A DNA stretch of 64,000 nt from SZUA-442 sp035461905 (GTDB lineage Bacteria; Actinomycetota; Acidimicrobiia; Spongiisociales; UBA5794), in contig DATHUV010000088.1 of NCBI GenBank assembly GCA_035461905.1, positions 1 to 64,000 of the forward strand. The letters are read 5' to 3'. Positions 7,629 through 16,369 of this stretch are shown in pieces. The notes under the pieces were generated by a model. It saw nothing but the letters and a program-made list of their open reading frames with translations, searched no databases and was not told the origin of the DNA. A program made the position numbers and the translations under genes. Within the stretch, counting starts at the first letter, position 1, and each line of letters begins with the position of its first letter.

Positions 7629-8399
7629 GTGCCGACGTATCGCCTCGACCTGGCGTACGACGGCTCGGGGTTCCACGGGTACGCCCGTCAGCCGAACGTG
7701 AGGACGGTCCAAGGTGCGCTCGAGGCGGCGCTCGCCCCGTGGATAGGGCCTGCTGACACCCACGTTGCAGGGCGAACCGATCGGGGCGTCCACGCGTCAG
7801 GGCAGGTGGTGTCGTTCACATGCGACGAAATCGACACGCACGCGGTAACGCGGTCTCTCAACTCGCAGCTCGCGCCGGCGATCGCGGTGCGGTCGATCAC
7901 CCAGGTCGAAGACGGATTCCATGCCAGGTTCTCGGCGACCGGTCGCGCCTATCGGTACTGCGTCCGCAACTCGCCCGTCCACGATCCTTTCACGGCATCC
8001 GTGACGTGGACGTACGCCGATGCCCTGGACGTCGAGGCCATGCACGACGGTGTGCAGAACGTCGTGGGTGAGCACGACTTCGCGGCCTTCTGTCGCAAAC
8101 AAGGTGACCGCACAACCGTCCGCGTCGTCGAATGGGCATGGTGGAAGAGGTCAGTGAACCTGGTCGAACTGTCCATCGGAGGACGGTCGTTCTGCCATCA
8201 GATGGTGCGCTCGATCGTGGCCGTGTCGATCGAGGTCGGGCGAGGGCGCCTCGACCCGCAGGACGTCGGGAGGATCCTCGTCTCGGGCGATCGGTCGACC
8301 GCGAAGGGTGTTGCGCCGCCGCACGGGCTCACCCTCGTCGCTGTTGCCTATGGCGACGAGCCGCTGCCGCGTCCTGCCTGGGTCCCCGAGACCTCGTAA
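7629..8399 (+). CDS. truA: tRNA pseudouridine(38-40) synthase
   Basis: Isomerises uridines 38-40 in the tRNA anticodon arm. The 256-residue protein has the catalytic aspartate D51 in AGRTDRGVHA, the opening YRLDLAYDGSGFHGYARQP, and the conserved RSFCHQMVRSIV and APPHGLTL segments. It starts at GTG 7629. truA usually sits between rplQ and rplM in actinobacteria, as here. Its 3' end overlaps the convergent ilvA by 52 nt. Confidence 0.96.
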   Translation: MPTYRLDLAYDGSGFHGYARQPNVRTVQGALEAALAPWIGPADTHVAGRTDRGVHASGQVVSFTCDEIDTHAVTRSLNSQLAPAIAVRSITQVEDGFHARFSATGRAYRYCVRNSPVHDPFTASVTWTYADALDVEAMHDGVQNVVGEHDFAAFCRKQGDRTTVRVVEWAWWKRSVNLVELSIGGRSFCHQMVRSIVAVSIEVGRGRLDPQDVGRILVSGDRSTAKGVAPPHGLTLVAVAYGDEPLPRPAWVPETS

Positions 8400-9583
8400 T
8401 CGGCGAGGGCTGCGACGATCGCGTCGATGTGGTCGAAGCCCTTGGTTTCGAGGGCCACCTGGATCTCCACCGTTCCGAACGCAAGTCCATGTCCTTGTCG
8501 GTGATGGTCGACGGAGAGGACGTTTCCGCCGTGGACACCGATCGTCGTCAGCACTGCGGCCAGGTGGCCGGGCTCGTCCGGTACGAGGACGTCGAGTGCA
8601 GCGAAGCGTCCTGATGACTCGAGGCCGTGACGCACGACCTCGTCGAGGAGCAACAGGTCCACGTTTCCGCCGGAGAGCACAACCACGGTCGTGCCCGATG
8701 CGTCGACCATGCCGTGGAGCAGCGCTGCGACTCCGACGGCGCCCGATGGCTCGACGAGGTACTTTGCGCGTTCGAGGAGCAGGGCGACGGCCTCCGTGGT
8801 GTGGTGGTCGTCGACAACCACGAGGTCATCGACGAGCGCCTCGATGATCCCGAAGCAGAGGCTCGACGGCCGTGAGACGGCGATTCCATCGGCAACCGTC
8901 GGCCTCGGTGTGATCTCGCTTGGCGACCCTGTCCTTCTCGCTTCCACGTACGTGGGAACTGCCGACGACTGGACACCGACGATCCGGACGTCCGGTCGCC
9001 CTTCCTTGATGGCCACCGCCGCCCCGGAGATCAGGCCGCCCCCGCCGACCGGGACGATCACCGTCTCGACGTCGGGAACCTGTTCGAGCACTTCGAGTCC
9101 GAGCGTTCCCTGGCCCGCAACGATGGCCGGATCGTCGAAGGGGTGGATGAAGGATCCGCCGGATTCGTTGGCGAAGGCCATCGCGTGGTCCGTGGCCTCT
9201 GCGAGGGTCGCTCCGGCGAGGATGACCACGGCGCCATACTCGCGAGTTGCGGCGACCTTCGGGATGGCAGCGTTCTCCGGCATGAACACGGTGGCAGTTG
9301 CCCCATTGTGCGCGGCTGCGAGAGCGACCCCTTGTGCGTGGTTGCCTGCCGACGCCGCCACGACTCCTCGATCTCGCGTCGCGGGATCCAGGAGGGCGAT
9401 GGCGTTCATTCCCCCGCGAATCTTGAACGACCCCGTCCGCTGGAGGTTCTCGGCCTTCAGCCAGACCTCCGTTCCTGCGAGGCGGGAGAACGAATGCGAG
9501 GGAAGCGTCGGCGTCTCGAGCACCACCGATCTGCCGCGTTCGCGTGCGGCGACGATGTCAGGGAGCGTGATACGATTCTGCAC
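8348..9583 (-). CDS. ilvA: Threonine dehydratase with C-terminal ACT domain
   Basis: PLP enzyme that deaminates threonine to 2-oxobutanoate. PLP lysine K54 is in GSFKIRGG; the phosphate loop PVGGGGLISG is present; an ACT domain occupies about 325-405 (VPDEPGHLAAVLTTI). One ACT domain and 411 residues match the shorter class that includes both anabolic and catabolic enzymes, so tdcB-like function is possible. GTG 9583 is chosen because GGAAGGGG lies 4 nt upstream; an in-frame ATG at 9625 would add 14 residues. It is antiparallel to the truA-rplM series. The window also encodes citramalate synthase, another 2-oxobutanoate route. Confidence 0.9.
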   Translation of the reverse strand: MQNRITLPDIVAARERGRSVVLETPTLPSHSFSRLAGTEVWLKAENLQRTGSFKIRGGMNAIALLDPATRDRGVVAASAGNHAQGVALAAAHNGATATVFMPENAAIPKVAATREYGAVVILAGATLAEATDHAMAFANESGGSFIHPFDDPAIVAGQGTLGLEVLEQVPDVETVIVPVGGGGLISGAAVAIKEGRPDVRIVGVQSSAVPTYVEARRTGSPSEITPRPTVADGIAVSRPSSLCFGIIEALVDDLVVVDDHHTTEAVALLLERAKYLVEPSGAVGVAALLHGMVDASGTTVVVLSGGNVDLLLLDEVVRHGLESSGRFAALDVLVPDEPGHLAAVLTTIGVHGGNVLSVDHHRQGHGLAFGTVEIQVALETKGFDHIDAIVAALADYEVSGTQAGRGSGSSP

Positions 9584-9624
9584 TGGTCCCCTTCCGGGAG
9601 GCCACGGCGGACTGCTTCTCGCCA

Positions 9625-9679
9625 TTGGCCTTTACATCACGGGACCGATAGCATACGAGTCCGCCCCGGGATCGGGGCG
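9625..9679 (+). promoter_or_regulatory. Promoter and 5' hairpin of rplM-rpsI
   Basis: TTGGCC (9625-9630), an 18-nt spacer and TAGCAT (9649-9654) form a plausible promoter with a start near 9661. The first transcribed bases form a 7-bp hairpin, CGCCCCG/CGGGGCG (9662-9668 and 9673-9679), with loop GGAT. A hairpin at the very 5' end could stabilise the mRNA or bind L13. The overlapping AGCATA reads TATGCT on the other strand, a possible -10 for ilvA. Confidence 0.45.
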
Positions 9680-9713
9680 ACTTCCTCACGCCATCCCGAG
9701 GGACAATCACGTC

Positions 9714-10178
9714 ATGAAGGCACAGCTGCAGAGAACGTATTCGCCAACGCCCGGCGACATCGAGCGCTCCTGGTACGTCGTAGACGCCACCGACGTGCCG
9801 CTCGGGCGACTCGCTTCCGAGGTTGCACAGATCCTGCGTGGCAAGCACAAGCCCACGTATGCGCCGCACATGGACGGTGGGGACTTCGTCATCGTGGTGA
9901 ATGCCGCAAAAGTCCACGTCTCGGGCAACAAGGAGATCGAAAAGATCTACTTCCGCCACTCGGGATACCCGGGCGGCCTTCGTGCGGAAACGCTCACAGA
10001 GGTTCGAAGGAAGTACCCCGAGCGAATCGTCGAGGTCGCCATTCGCGGCATGATCCCGAAGAACCGCCTCGGTCGCCAGATCTATCGGAAGCTCAAGGTG
10101 TACGGGGGTCCCGACCACCCACACCAGCCCCAGCGTCCAGAGGTTCTCGACCTCACGCATCGAAAGGTTGAAGCCTGA
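9714..10178 (+). CDS. rplM: Ribosomal protein L13
   Basis: A 154-residue 50S assembly protein. The true start is ATG 9714 (MKAQLQRTYSPTPGDIERSW); the open frame that extends far upstream is chance. Conserved parts include WYVVDATDVPLGRLAS, GKHKPTYAPHMDGGDFV, YFRHSGYPGG and VAIRGMIPKNRLGR. The stop shares one base with the rpsI start, the standard rplM-rpsI pair. Confidence 0.97.
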   Translation: MKAQLQRTYSPTPGDIERSWYVVDATDVPLGRLASEVAQILRGKHKPTYAPHMDGGDFVIVVNAAKVHVSGNKEIEKIYFRHSGYPGGLRAETLTEVRRKYPERIVEVAIRGMIPKNRLGRQIYRKLKVYGGPDHPHQPQRPEVLDLTHRKVEA

Positions 10179-10576
10179 TGGCAAAAGCCAGCCCGCTCAC
10201 CCAGACCACGGGTCGTCGCAAGCGTTCCGTCGCAAGGGTTCGTCTCTACAACGGTTCCGGTGCGTACTCGCTGAACGGTCGCACGCTCGACGATTATTTC
10301 CCGGATCCCGAGCTCCGTCGGCGGGTCCATGAGGCGTTCAAGGCCACGGACACAGAGGGCCGCTATGACGTGAATGCCACGCTCGAGGGCGGCGGTACGA
10401 CCGGCCAGAGCGATGCGCTCCGCCTCGGCATTGCACGGGCGCTGATCATCCTCGATCCGGAGTTGCGCACGACGCTGAAGAAGCTCGGCATGCTGCGGCG
10501 AGACGACCGCCGTGTCGAGCCGAAGAAGTACGGTCTCCGCAAGGCACGTAGGGCCCCCCAGTTCACCAAGCGGTAG
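10178..10576 (+). CDS. rpsI: Ribosomal protein S9
   Basis: A 132-residue 30S protein whose C-terminal tail reaches the P-site tRNA. It shows TTGRRKRSVARVRLYNGSG, GGGTTGQSDALRLGIARAL and the end KKYGLRKARRAPQFTKR with the invariant terminal KR. It is translationally coupled to rplM and lies 42 nt before glmM. Confidence 0.98.
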   Translation: MAKASPLTQTTGRRKRSVARVRLYNGSGAYSLNGRTLDDYFPDPELRRRVHEAFKATDTEGRYDVNATLEGGGTTGQSDALRLGIARALIILDPELRTTLKKLGMLRRDDRRVEPKKYGLRKARRAPQFTKR

Positions 10577-10618
10577 CCTGAGACCCGCTGGAGCGGTCGA
10601 CACGGGAGACCCTTGCCC

Positions 10619-11941
10619 ATGGCAGCTGACACACCCCGCCTGTTCGGCACGGATGGAGTGCGCGGCCGCGCGAATTCCGAGCTCACGCCGGAGCTCGCGT
10701 TCGACCTCGCCCGCGCTGCAGGAGAGGGCATCGATCGGCACGTGGTCATCGGTCGGGACACGAGACGCTCGGGCACGATGTTGCTCTCGGCCGTCTCAGC
10801 CGGTTTCAACGCCGTGGGTGTGGACACGGTCGATCTGGGGATCCTTCCTGTGGGCGGCGTGTCTCGCCTCGCCAGGGACACGGGCGCCTCGCTCGGTGTG
10901 ATGATCTCGGCTTCACACAACCCCGCCGAGGACAACGGCATCAAGTTCTTCGGAATGGACGGCGCGAAGCTCTCCGACGAGCGGGAGGCGGCGATCGAGG
11001 CGCGGTACTTCTCGAAGGTCGGGTACGCCAGGCCGGTCGCAGGACGGGTGGGGATCCAGACCACGATGTCCGACGCAATCACCCGCTACATCGACAAGGT
11101 CGCCTTGACGGTCGATTACTCGATGAGAGGCCTCGAGTTCGTCGTCGACTGCGCAAATGGGGCGTCGTTCCTCGCGGCGCCTGAGCTGTTCCGCAGGGTG
11201 GGTGCAACCGTCATCGTCCACAACGACACGCCGGACGGGATGAACATCAACGATGGCTGTGGAGCAACCCATCCGGAGGCGATTGCCGCAGAGGCGCGTG
11301 GTCGCGTCGGGCTCGCCTTCGACGGTGACGCCGATCGGCTCATCGCAGTCGACGAGGACGGCAATGTGGTCAACGGTGACGTGATCATGGCGATCTTCGC
11401 CCAGTGGCAGCACGAGCGGGGAAAGCTCAAGAACGACGTCGTCGTCGCAACCGTGATGTCCAATCTCGGCTTCCATCACGCGATGGAGCGGCTCGGTATC
11501 GAGGTCGTCGTCACCCCGGTCGGGGACCGCAACGTCGTCGAGGAGATGCGCCGCACGCACGCGGTCGTCGGCGGTGAACAGTCCGGGCACATCCTGTTGG
11601 AGGATCGATCGACCGGTGACGGACTTCGAACCGCCCTGCGACTGATGGAGGTGATGGCCGCCACCGGTCGGGAGCTGCGGGACCTGCGCACCGTGATGAG
11701 CGAGTTGCCGCAGGTGTTGACGAACGTCACGGTCGGGTCCAAGGACGGCTGGGACGAGGATGAGGTCATCGCAGCGACCATCGCCGAGTGGGAGAAGCAG
11801 CTCGGCAGTCGCGGAAGGATCCTCGTCCGCCCATCGGGAACCGAACCCATGATTCGGGTCATGGTCGAGGCTCCGACGGCATCGGAGGCAGCGGACGCAG
11901 CCGATGCGATCGCACAGGTCGTCAGATCCTCCCTCGGCTGA
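10619..11941 (+). CDS. glmM: Phosphoglucosamine mutase
   Basis: Converts glucosamine-6-phosphate to glucosamine-1-phosphate for UDP-GlcNAc and peptidoglycan. The 440-residue protein has FGTDGVRGRAN (9-19), the phosphoserine S99 in ISASHNP, the metal loop FDGDADR, the sugar loop GGEQSGH and the phosphate loop RPSGTEP. ATG 10619 with GGAG upstream is preferred to the TTG at 10613. The order rplM-rpsI-glmM-glmS is typical of actinobacteria; glmS supplies its substrate. Confidence 0.97.
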   Translation: MAADTPRLFGTDGVRGRANSELTPELAFDLARAAGEGIDRHVVIGRDTRRSGTMLLSAVSAGFNAVGVDTVDLGILPVGGVSRLARDTGASLGVMISASHNPAEDNGIKFFGMDGAKLSDEREAAIEARYFSKVGYARPVAGRVGIQTTMSDAITRYIDKVALTVDYSMRGLEFVVDCANGASFLAAPELFRRVGATVIVHNDTPDGMNINDGCGATHPEAIAAEARGRVGLAFDGDADRLIAVDEDGNVVNGDVIMAIFAQWQHERGKLKNDVVVATVMSNLGFHHAMERLGIEVVVTPVGDRNVVEEMRRTHAVVGGEQSGHILLEDRSTGDGLRTALRLMEVMAATGRELRDLRTVMSELPQVLTNVTVGSKDGWDEDEVIAATIAEWEKQLGSRGRILVRPSGTEPMIRVMVEAPTASEAADAADAIAQVVRSSLG

Positions 11942-12113
11942 AGACCCGGGGGATCCCTTCCTCCCAACGGTTCCCGTCCCAGCCGACCATCCATGAGGGC
12001 GACTTCGGGCTCTGACCGGTAGGATTTCAGGCAACAGACCAGACACGCGGTGCGGAACTCTGATAGCGCCTGCCCTCGCTCTTGCGAGGCGACGAGGAAG
12101 AGGGAGTATCGAA

Positions 12114-12152
12114 ATGTTCGGCGGATGCCCTCTCGGCCGCTCACGGTCGTGA
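12114..12152 (+). CDS. Possible 12-residue leader peptide before glmS
   Basis: ATG 12114 reads MFGGCPLGRSRS then TGA. AGAGGGAG lies about 9 nt upstream, a reasonable ribosome-binding site, and the ORF ends 15 nt before the hairpin at 12168. The peptide has no run of one amino acid, so classical attenuation is not obvious; stalling or coupling to the hairpin is only inferred. It could be a chance ORF. Confidence 0.35.
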   Translation: MFGGCPLGRSRS

Positions 12153-12167
12153 CGGAACGGACGAAAT

Positions 12168-12185
12168 CCCCGGAGTGATCCGGGG
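12168..12185 (+). other. Hairpin in the glmS leader
   Basis: CCCCGGA (12168-12174) pairs with TCCGGGG (12179-12185) around the loop GTGA; an extra G follows. There is no T-run after it, so it may be a weak terminator, an attenuator or a processing site. It sits 79 nt before the glmS start. Confidence 0.5.
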
Positions 12186-12263
12186 GACAGAAATCGTTCC
12201 GATGTGAGTGGGGACGACCCCACACCGCCGCATCGCCCGTCTCTCACGAAAGGAGATCGCGCG

Positions 12264-14087
12264 ATGTGCGGGATCATGGGTTACGTGGGGCCGCAAGACG
12301 CTGCCCCCATCCTCGTCGACGGGCTGCGTCGACTCGAGTACAGGGGTTACGACTCGGCAGGCATCGCCGTCACGAACGGCACAATCGAGGTTCGAAAGGC
12401 GCAGGGCAAGATCGCCAATCTGGAGTCCCTCGTGGGAGCCGAGCCGGTTGCGGGCACCATTGGAATCGGGCACACCCGCTGGGCGACGCACGGTGCACCG
12501 AGTGATGCGAATGCGCACCCCCACACGGATCCCTCCGGGGAGTTCGTGGTGGTCCACAACGGCATCATCGAGAACTTCAAGAGCCTCAGGGACGAGCTCA
12601 TCGCGTCGGGAGCGGTGTTCACCTCCGACACCGACAGTGAGATCCTCGCCCACCTCGTCGCACGTGAATACGACGGCGATCTCGTCGAAGCCGTCCGACG
12701 CACCGTCGCCCTCTCCGAGGGTGCGTACGCGATGGTCGTGATGTCGATGAAGGATCCGCGCACGATCGTCGCGGTGAGGAAGATCAGCCCCCTGGTGGTT
12801 GGGCTCGGGGATGGGGAGACCTATCTCGCGTCCGACATCCCGGCCATCCTCCATCACACGCGTGACTTCCTCATCATCGAGGATGACGAGCTCGTCGTCG
12901 TGACGGAGGACGGTGCGGTCGTCGAGACGATCGGTGGCGAACCCGTGGACCGCGAAGTGACGCACATCACCTGGGATGCCGAACAGGCGGAGAAGGGCGG
13001 ATACGAGCATTTCATGCTCAAGGAGATCCACGAGCAGCCATCGGTCATCACCGAGACGCTCGCGGGAAGGCTCGATGAGCATGGCACCGTCTGGCTCGAG
13101 GATGTCGGGTTCGACGATGCGTATGCGGCATCGATCGGCAGGGTGTGGATCACGGCGTGCGGCACGGCGTACCACGCGGGCCTCATCGGTCAGGAGATCT
13201 TCCGGCGTGTCCTTCGACTCCCCACCAACGTGGAGTACGCCCACGAGCTGCGGTACGCCGATCCCATCATCGGCCCGAACGAGCTGACGATCGCCATCTC
13301 CCAGTCAGGTGAGACGGCCGACACGCTCGCAGCGGCCCGTCTCGCATCCGAGCATGGGAGCAGGATGCTCGCCATCACCAACGTGGTGGGATCGACCCTG
13401 TCACGCTACGCCGACGACATCCTCTACACGAGGGCGGGACCGGAGATCTCGGTCGCGTCGACCAAGGCCTACATGGCGATGCTGATCGCGCAGTATCTGC
13501 TGGCACTGCGCATCGGGGCGGCGCGCGGCACCGTGAACGCAGAGCTCGCCGCCGGGGTCGCCCATGGCCTCCATCAGCTCCCGGCCGCCATCGATGAGGT
13601 TCTGAGGCGCTCGGATGAAGCGGAGAAGGCGGCGCGGTTCGTGCTCGATGCCGACGACATGTACTTCATCGGTCGCGGTCTCGATTACGCCGTCGCGATG
13701 GAGGGATCGCTCAAGCTCAAGGAGATCTCCTACCTGCATTCGGAGGCGATGCCCGCAGGTGAGCTCAAGCACGGGACTCTCGCCCTGATCACCGAGGGCG
13801 TTCCGGTGGTCGTGATCCTGACCCAACGTGCGGTGTACGACAAGACGATATCCGCCGTCCAGGAGGTCAAGGCGAGGGGCGGAAAGATCATCGCTGTGGC
13901 GTATGACACGGACGACGTCATCGACGCCTACGCGGACCACGTCTTGCGCATCCCCGACATGGAGGACCTCCTCGCGCCCGTTGCAGCCGTGGTGCCGCTC
14001 CAGATGCTCGCGTATCACGTGGCGCGCCTGCGCGGACACGACATCGACCAACCGAGGAACCTGGCGAAGAGCGTCACCGTCGAGTAG
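12264..14087 (+). CDS. glmS: Glutamine-fructose-6-phosphate aminotransferase (isomerising)
   Basis: Makes glucosamine-6-phosphate from fructose-6-phosphate and glutamine. The 607-residue enzyme begins MCGIMGY, so Cys2 becomes the N-terminal nucleophile. The amidotransferase half has HTRWATHG and HNGIIENF. Two SIS domains follow (TACGTAYHAG and SQSGETADT; then GRGLDYAVAMEGSLKLKEIS), with the C-terminal LAKSVTVE loop. ATG 12264 has AAAGGAGA upstream; an open frame further upstream is not used. Confidence 0.97.
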   Translation: MCGIMGYVGPQDAAPILVDGLRRLEYRGYDSAGIAVTNGTIEVRKAQGKIANLESLVGAEPVAGTIGIGHTRWATHGAPSDANAHPHTDPSGEFVVVHNGIIENFKSLRDELIASGAVFTSDTDSEILAHLVAREYDGDLVEAVRRTVALSEGAYAMVVMSMKDPRTIVAVRKISPLVVGLGDGETYLASDIPAILHHTRDFLIIEDDELVVVTEDGAVVETIGGEPVDREVTHITWDAEQAEKGGYEHFMLKEIHEQPSVITETLAGRLDEHGTVWLEDVGFDDAYAASIGRVWITACGTAYHAGLIGQEIFRRVLRLPTNVEYAHELRYADPIIGPNELTIAISQSGETADTLAAARLASEHGSRMLAITNVVGSTLSRYADDILYTRAGPEISVASTKAYMAMLIAQYLLALRIGAARGTVNAELAAGVAHGLHQLPAAIDEVLRRSDEAEKAARFVLDADDMYFIGRGLDYAVAMEGSLKLKEISYLHSEAMPAGELKHGTLALITEGVPVVVILTQRAVYDKTISAVQEVKARGGKIIAVAYDTDDVIDAYADHVLRIPDMEDLLAPVAAVVPLQMLAYHVARLRGHDIDQPRNLAKSVTVE

Positions 14088-14736
14088 CAGCGGAGGAGTC
14101 GGATTCGACCCTCCTCGCGAGGCCGCGCATCATCTGCCCTGCCATCACGAAGTCGGCGGGCACGAGCACGGCCTGGTAGGCCAGCCAGATCCACAAAGGG
14201 GCGACGGTTCCACGCGTCCGGAACACGAAACGCGTGCGGCCTGATCCGAGGTCGGTGAGGTGAAACGTCCACGTCCAATCGAGGCTCGCCCCTCGGCGAC
14301 GCAGGCTCATCGGGAGGTGGGTCGTCGAGTGGAGCACGAGGTACTCGTCGGGCTGCAGGCGCTCGATGATGAATCCGGTTTCGCTTTCGGGCGGTCCGTC
14401 GGGGATGAAGTCCCCGACGCTGCGTGTTTGGAGGTCTGGGATGATGTGATTGACAGCAGGCCAGTTGGCGGGGAAGAGGACACGGTCGACCCACGGGGAG
14501 GTGTACCAGCCTCCCTGATGCCACCCCATCTGGATCAGCCACGGCCAGACCGAAGAAGGCGGCGCATCGAGGGTCGTGGCGTGTGTGGTCGTCAGCGTCG
14601 AGCGAGGCACGATATCGTCACCGGGAAGGATCATGGTTCGTTCCGACCTGGTGGTGCCAGAGGTGCGACCGAGCACCTGCAGGACGCCGAACAGGGTTCC
14701 GCCGATGATCGCGAACCGTGCCAAACGAGACACCAT
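14074..14736 (-). CDS. SRPBCC-like membrane-anchored protein
   Basis: A 220-residue protein starting at ATG 14736 (MVSRLARFAIIGGTLFGVLQ) with GGAG 5 nt upstream. Residues 6-25 form a membrane segment. The middle resembles a START/SRPBCC ligand-binding fold (THATTLDAPPSSVWPWLIQMG, then GDFIPDGPP and FHLTDLGSGRTRFVFRTRG), and a second hydrophobic stretch (PLWIWLAYQAVLVPADFVMAG) is near the end. Its ligand is unknown. It converges on glmS and overlaps it by 14 nt. Confidence 0.65.
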   Translation of the reverse strand: MVSRLARFAIIGGTLFGVLQVLGRTSGTTRSERTMILPGDDIVPRSTLTTTHATTLDAPPSSVWPWLIQMGWHQGGWYTSPWVDRVLFPANWPAVNHIIPDLQTRSVGDFIPDGPPESETGFIIERLQPDEYLVLHSTTHLPMSLRRRGASLDWTWTFHLTDLGSGRTRFVFRTRGTVAPLWIWLAYQAVLVPADFVMAGQMMRGLARRVESDSSAATRR

Positions 14737-14851
14737 CGGACTCCGTGGGTGGGCCCAACCCTCTCCGAGCAGATTAGTCGACCCGATCGACGTGTCCGAG
14801 TCGAAGTGTCGGCGTTCTTCCGACTTCTCCAATCGCACCGGTAGCGCGACA

Positions 14852-15583
14852 ATGGTCGAGAGGGCCATGCGACGCATCGACGACATCGATCGATACCTGA
14901 GGGCGACGCTCGCCGCCGAACGGGTGTCGGGCGCCGCGCCGGGACCGCCCGATCAACACCCGTTCGTGACGATCTCCCGTCAGGCGGGCACGGGGGCGCA
15001 TGCCCTCGCCGACGTCATGGTGGAGGTGTTCTCTGCACGACCGGAGTCGGACATCTTCTCGGGGTGGCAGGTGTACGACCGAACGCTGTGTGAGCTGGTG
15101 GCGAGGGACCCGCGTTTCGCGCGATCGTTCGACTCGCTCGTCGAGGAGGAGTACCGGTCGACGACCAACGACTTCTTCCACCAGATGATCCGCTCGACCG
15201 TGGATCAGAAACTCGTCATGAACCGCACATTCCTCGTGGTGAGGGCGATCGCCGGCATGGGCAAGTCGATCATCGTCGGAAGGGGCGGATCATTCGTCAC
15301 CAGGGACATGCCGCTCGGAATCGCCCTACGCATGGTGTCCCCGGATGACTACCGGATCCAACGAGCCATGCGCGTTCATGACCTCGACGAACGCGAAGCT
15401 CGCTCTGGAGCGAAGAAGCGTGACGCGGACCGCGCCCGAATGATCAGGAAGCACTTTGGAGCCGACGTTTCGGACCCGGCCGGGTATGACATCACCGTCA
15501 ATGTCGCGTCCGTGGACTACCACACGATCGGGTCTGCCGTGGCCTCCCTCGTCGTCGCGAGGGCGACCGCGCAGATCCCATGA
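14852..15583 (+). CDS. Cytidylate-kinase-like family protein
   Basis: A 243-residue P-loop-like protein. The opening FVTISRQAGTGAHALADVM resembles the cytidylate-kinase-like family (Cytidylate_kin2), whose members begin with ISR-x-G-S-G. GMGKSIIVGRGGSFV and the lid-type helices (RAMRVHDLDEREARSGAKKRDADR) are consistent. It is not the canonical cmk. The start may be ATG 14852 or 14867. What it phosphorylates, if anything, is unknown. It is the first gene of the series leading into acpS. Confidence 0.65.
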   Translation: MVERAMRRIDDIDRYLRATLAAERVSGAAPGPPDQHPFVTISRQAGTGAHALADVMVEVFSARPESDIFSGWQVYDRTLCELVARDPRFARSFDSLVEEEYRSTTNDFFHQMIRSTVDQKLVMNRTFLVVRAIAGMGKSIIVGRGGSFVTRDMPLGIALRMVSPDDYRIQRAMRVHDLDEREARSGAKKRDADRARMIRKHFGADVSDPAGYDITVNVASVDYHTIGSAVASLVVARATAQIP

Positions 15584-15596
15584 TGAAGGAGACGGC

Positions 15597-15947
15597 ACGG
15601 AACACATCCTGACCGGACACTTCCTCACCCGGCACGAGGCCGCGCTGAGAGCCGGGATCCCCTCGGTCGAGACGAGCCACCGTCCGGACCTGCTGCGGAT
15701 CGGTGGGACATACCTCGAGGAGGTGTACTTCGCGTTCCAATTCGACGGAACCGGGATTCGACGTGACCTTGGCAGGGTCGTCCAACGCCTCCATCGGAAC
15801 TACGACGACGTCACGATCGCCGACTGGCTCGCCAGGCCGAACCCGGCACTCGCGCACCTGTCCCCGCTCGAGTGGGCACGCGGCGGACTGGATCCATCCA
15901 AGCTCCTCACAGCGGCCGAGTCGTTTCCGCCGGTCGTACACCTGTGA
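15597..15947 (+). CDS. Small protein with MbcA/ParS-like C-terminus, start unresolved
   Basis: The clear coding part is HILTGHFLTRHEAALRAGIP through the stop. The C-terminal region, IADWLARPNPALAHLSPLEW, resembles the DUF2384 (Xre/MbcA/ParS antitoxin) toxin-binding domain, but no RES-type toxin gene lies nearby. No ATG, GTG or TTG occurs in frame where coding begins. AAGGAGA (15586-15592) is followed by an in-frame ACG at 15597, ATC 15606 and CTG 15609; ATG 15583 lies in another frame. Either a rare start codon is used or a 1-nt indel separates ATG 15583 from the body. Confidence 0.5.
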   Translation, partial: TEHILTGHFLTRHEAALRAGIPSVETSHRPDLLRIGGTYLEEVYFAFQFDGTGIRRDLGRVVQRLHRNYDDVTIADWLARPNPALAHLSPLEWARGGLDPSKLLTAAESFPPVVHL

Positions 15948-15988
15948 TCCCAACCGCGTCGGGCGCGGTCGAACTACGCTCCGGGGAC

Positions 15989-16369
15989 ATGGAAATCATC
16001 GGTATGGGTGTCGACCTGGCCCAAGTGGATCGGGTGCGCGGCCTCCTGGCGAAGAGCCCGGAGGCTTTCCGGCGCCGCTGCTACACGGACCATGAGTGGG
16101 AGTACGCACACCGCTATCGGGATCCCTCTGAACGCCTCGCCGCTCGATTCGCCGGCAAGGAGGCGGTGATGAAGAGCCTCTTCACGGGCTGGCGGCGGAT
16201 CCCGTGGACGGACATCGAGATCACAGGGGGCGGCCCGCCGCGGGTTCATCTGTACGGCAGGGCCCGCCAACGAGCTGACATGCTCGGTGTCACAAACATC
16301 ATGATCAGCATCACCCACACACGCGAGACCGCCATGGTCTTCGTGATCTCCCAGGGAGTACATCCATGA
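15989..16369 (+). CDS. acpS: Holo-ACP synthase family phosphopantetheinyl transferase
   Basis: Transfers 4'-phosphopantetheine from CoA to acyl carrier protein. The 126-residue length is standard. GVDLAQVDRV with metal-binding D9, ARFAGKEAVMKSL and SITHTRETAMVFV are the family motifs. The ATG at 15989 has TACGCT (15975-15980) 8 nt upstream and may be leaderless. It overlaps the NAD(P)HX repair gene by 4 nt, an arrangement (acpS-nnr-alr) widespread in actinobacteria. Confidence 0.92.
   Translation: MEIIGMGVDLAQVDRVRGLLAKSPEAFRRRCYTDHEWEYAHRYRDPSERLAARFAGKEAVMKSLFTGWRRIPWTDIEITGGGPPRVHLYGRARQRADMLGVTNIMISITHTRETAMVFVISQGVHP

Larger units (their letters stand above)
11942..12263. promoter_or_regulatory. 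Untranslated region before glmS (322 nt)
   Basis: No conventional gene. It holds, in order, a 6-bp hairpin CCTCGC/GCGAGG (12074-12089), a purine-rich GAGGAAGAGGGAG stretch, a 12-codon ORF (12114-12152), a 7-bp hairpin (12168-12185) and an AAAGGAGA ribosome site directly before glmS. This arrangement suggests a regulated leader. I looked for glmS ribozyme and other riboswitch signatures and recognised none. Confidence 0.5.

Noticed and set aside
8691..9713. Plus-strand open frame that runs into rplM
   Set aside because: It lies antisense to ilvA; rplM starts at ATG 9714 as homologues do.
12061..12263. glmS ribozyme
   Set aside because: The conserved core is not seen, and it is known mainly from Firmicutes.
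15456..15596. In-frame upstream start codons (15456, 15486, 15501) for the MbcA-like gene
   Set aside because: They lie inside the kinase gene, and the resulting peptide is Arg/Ser-rich out-of-frame sequence.
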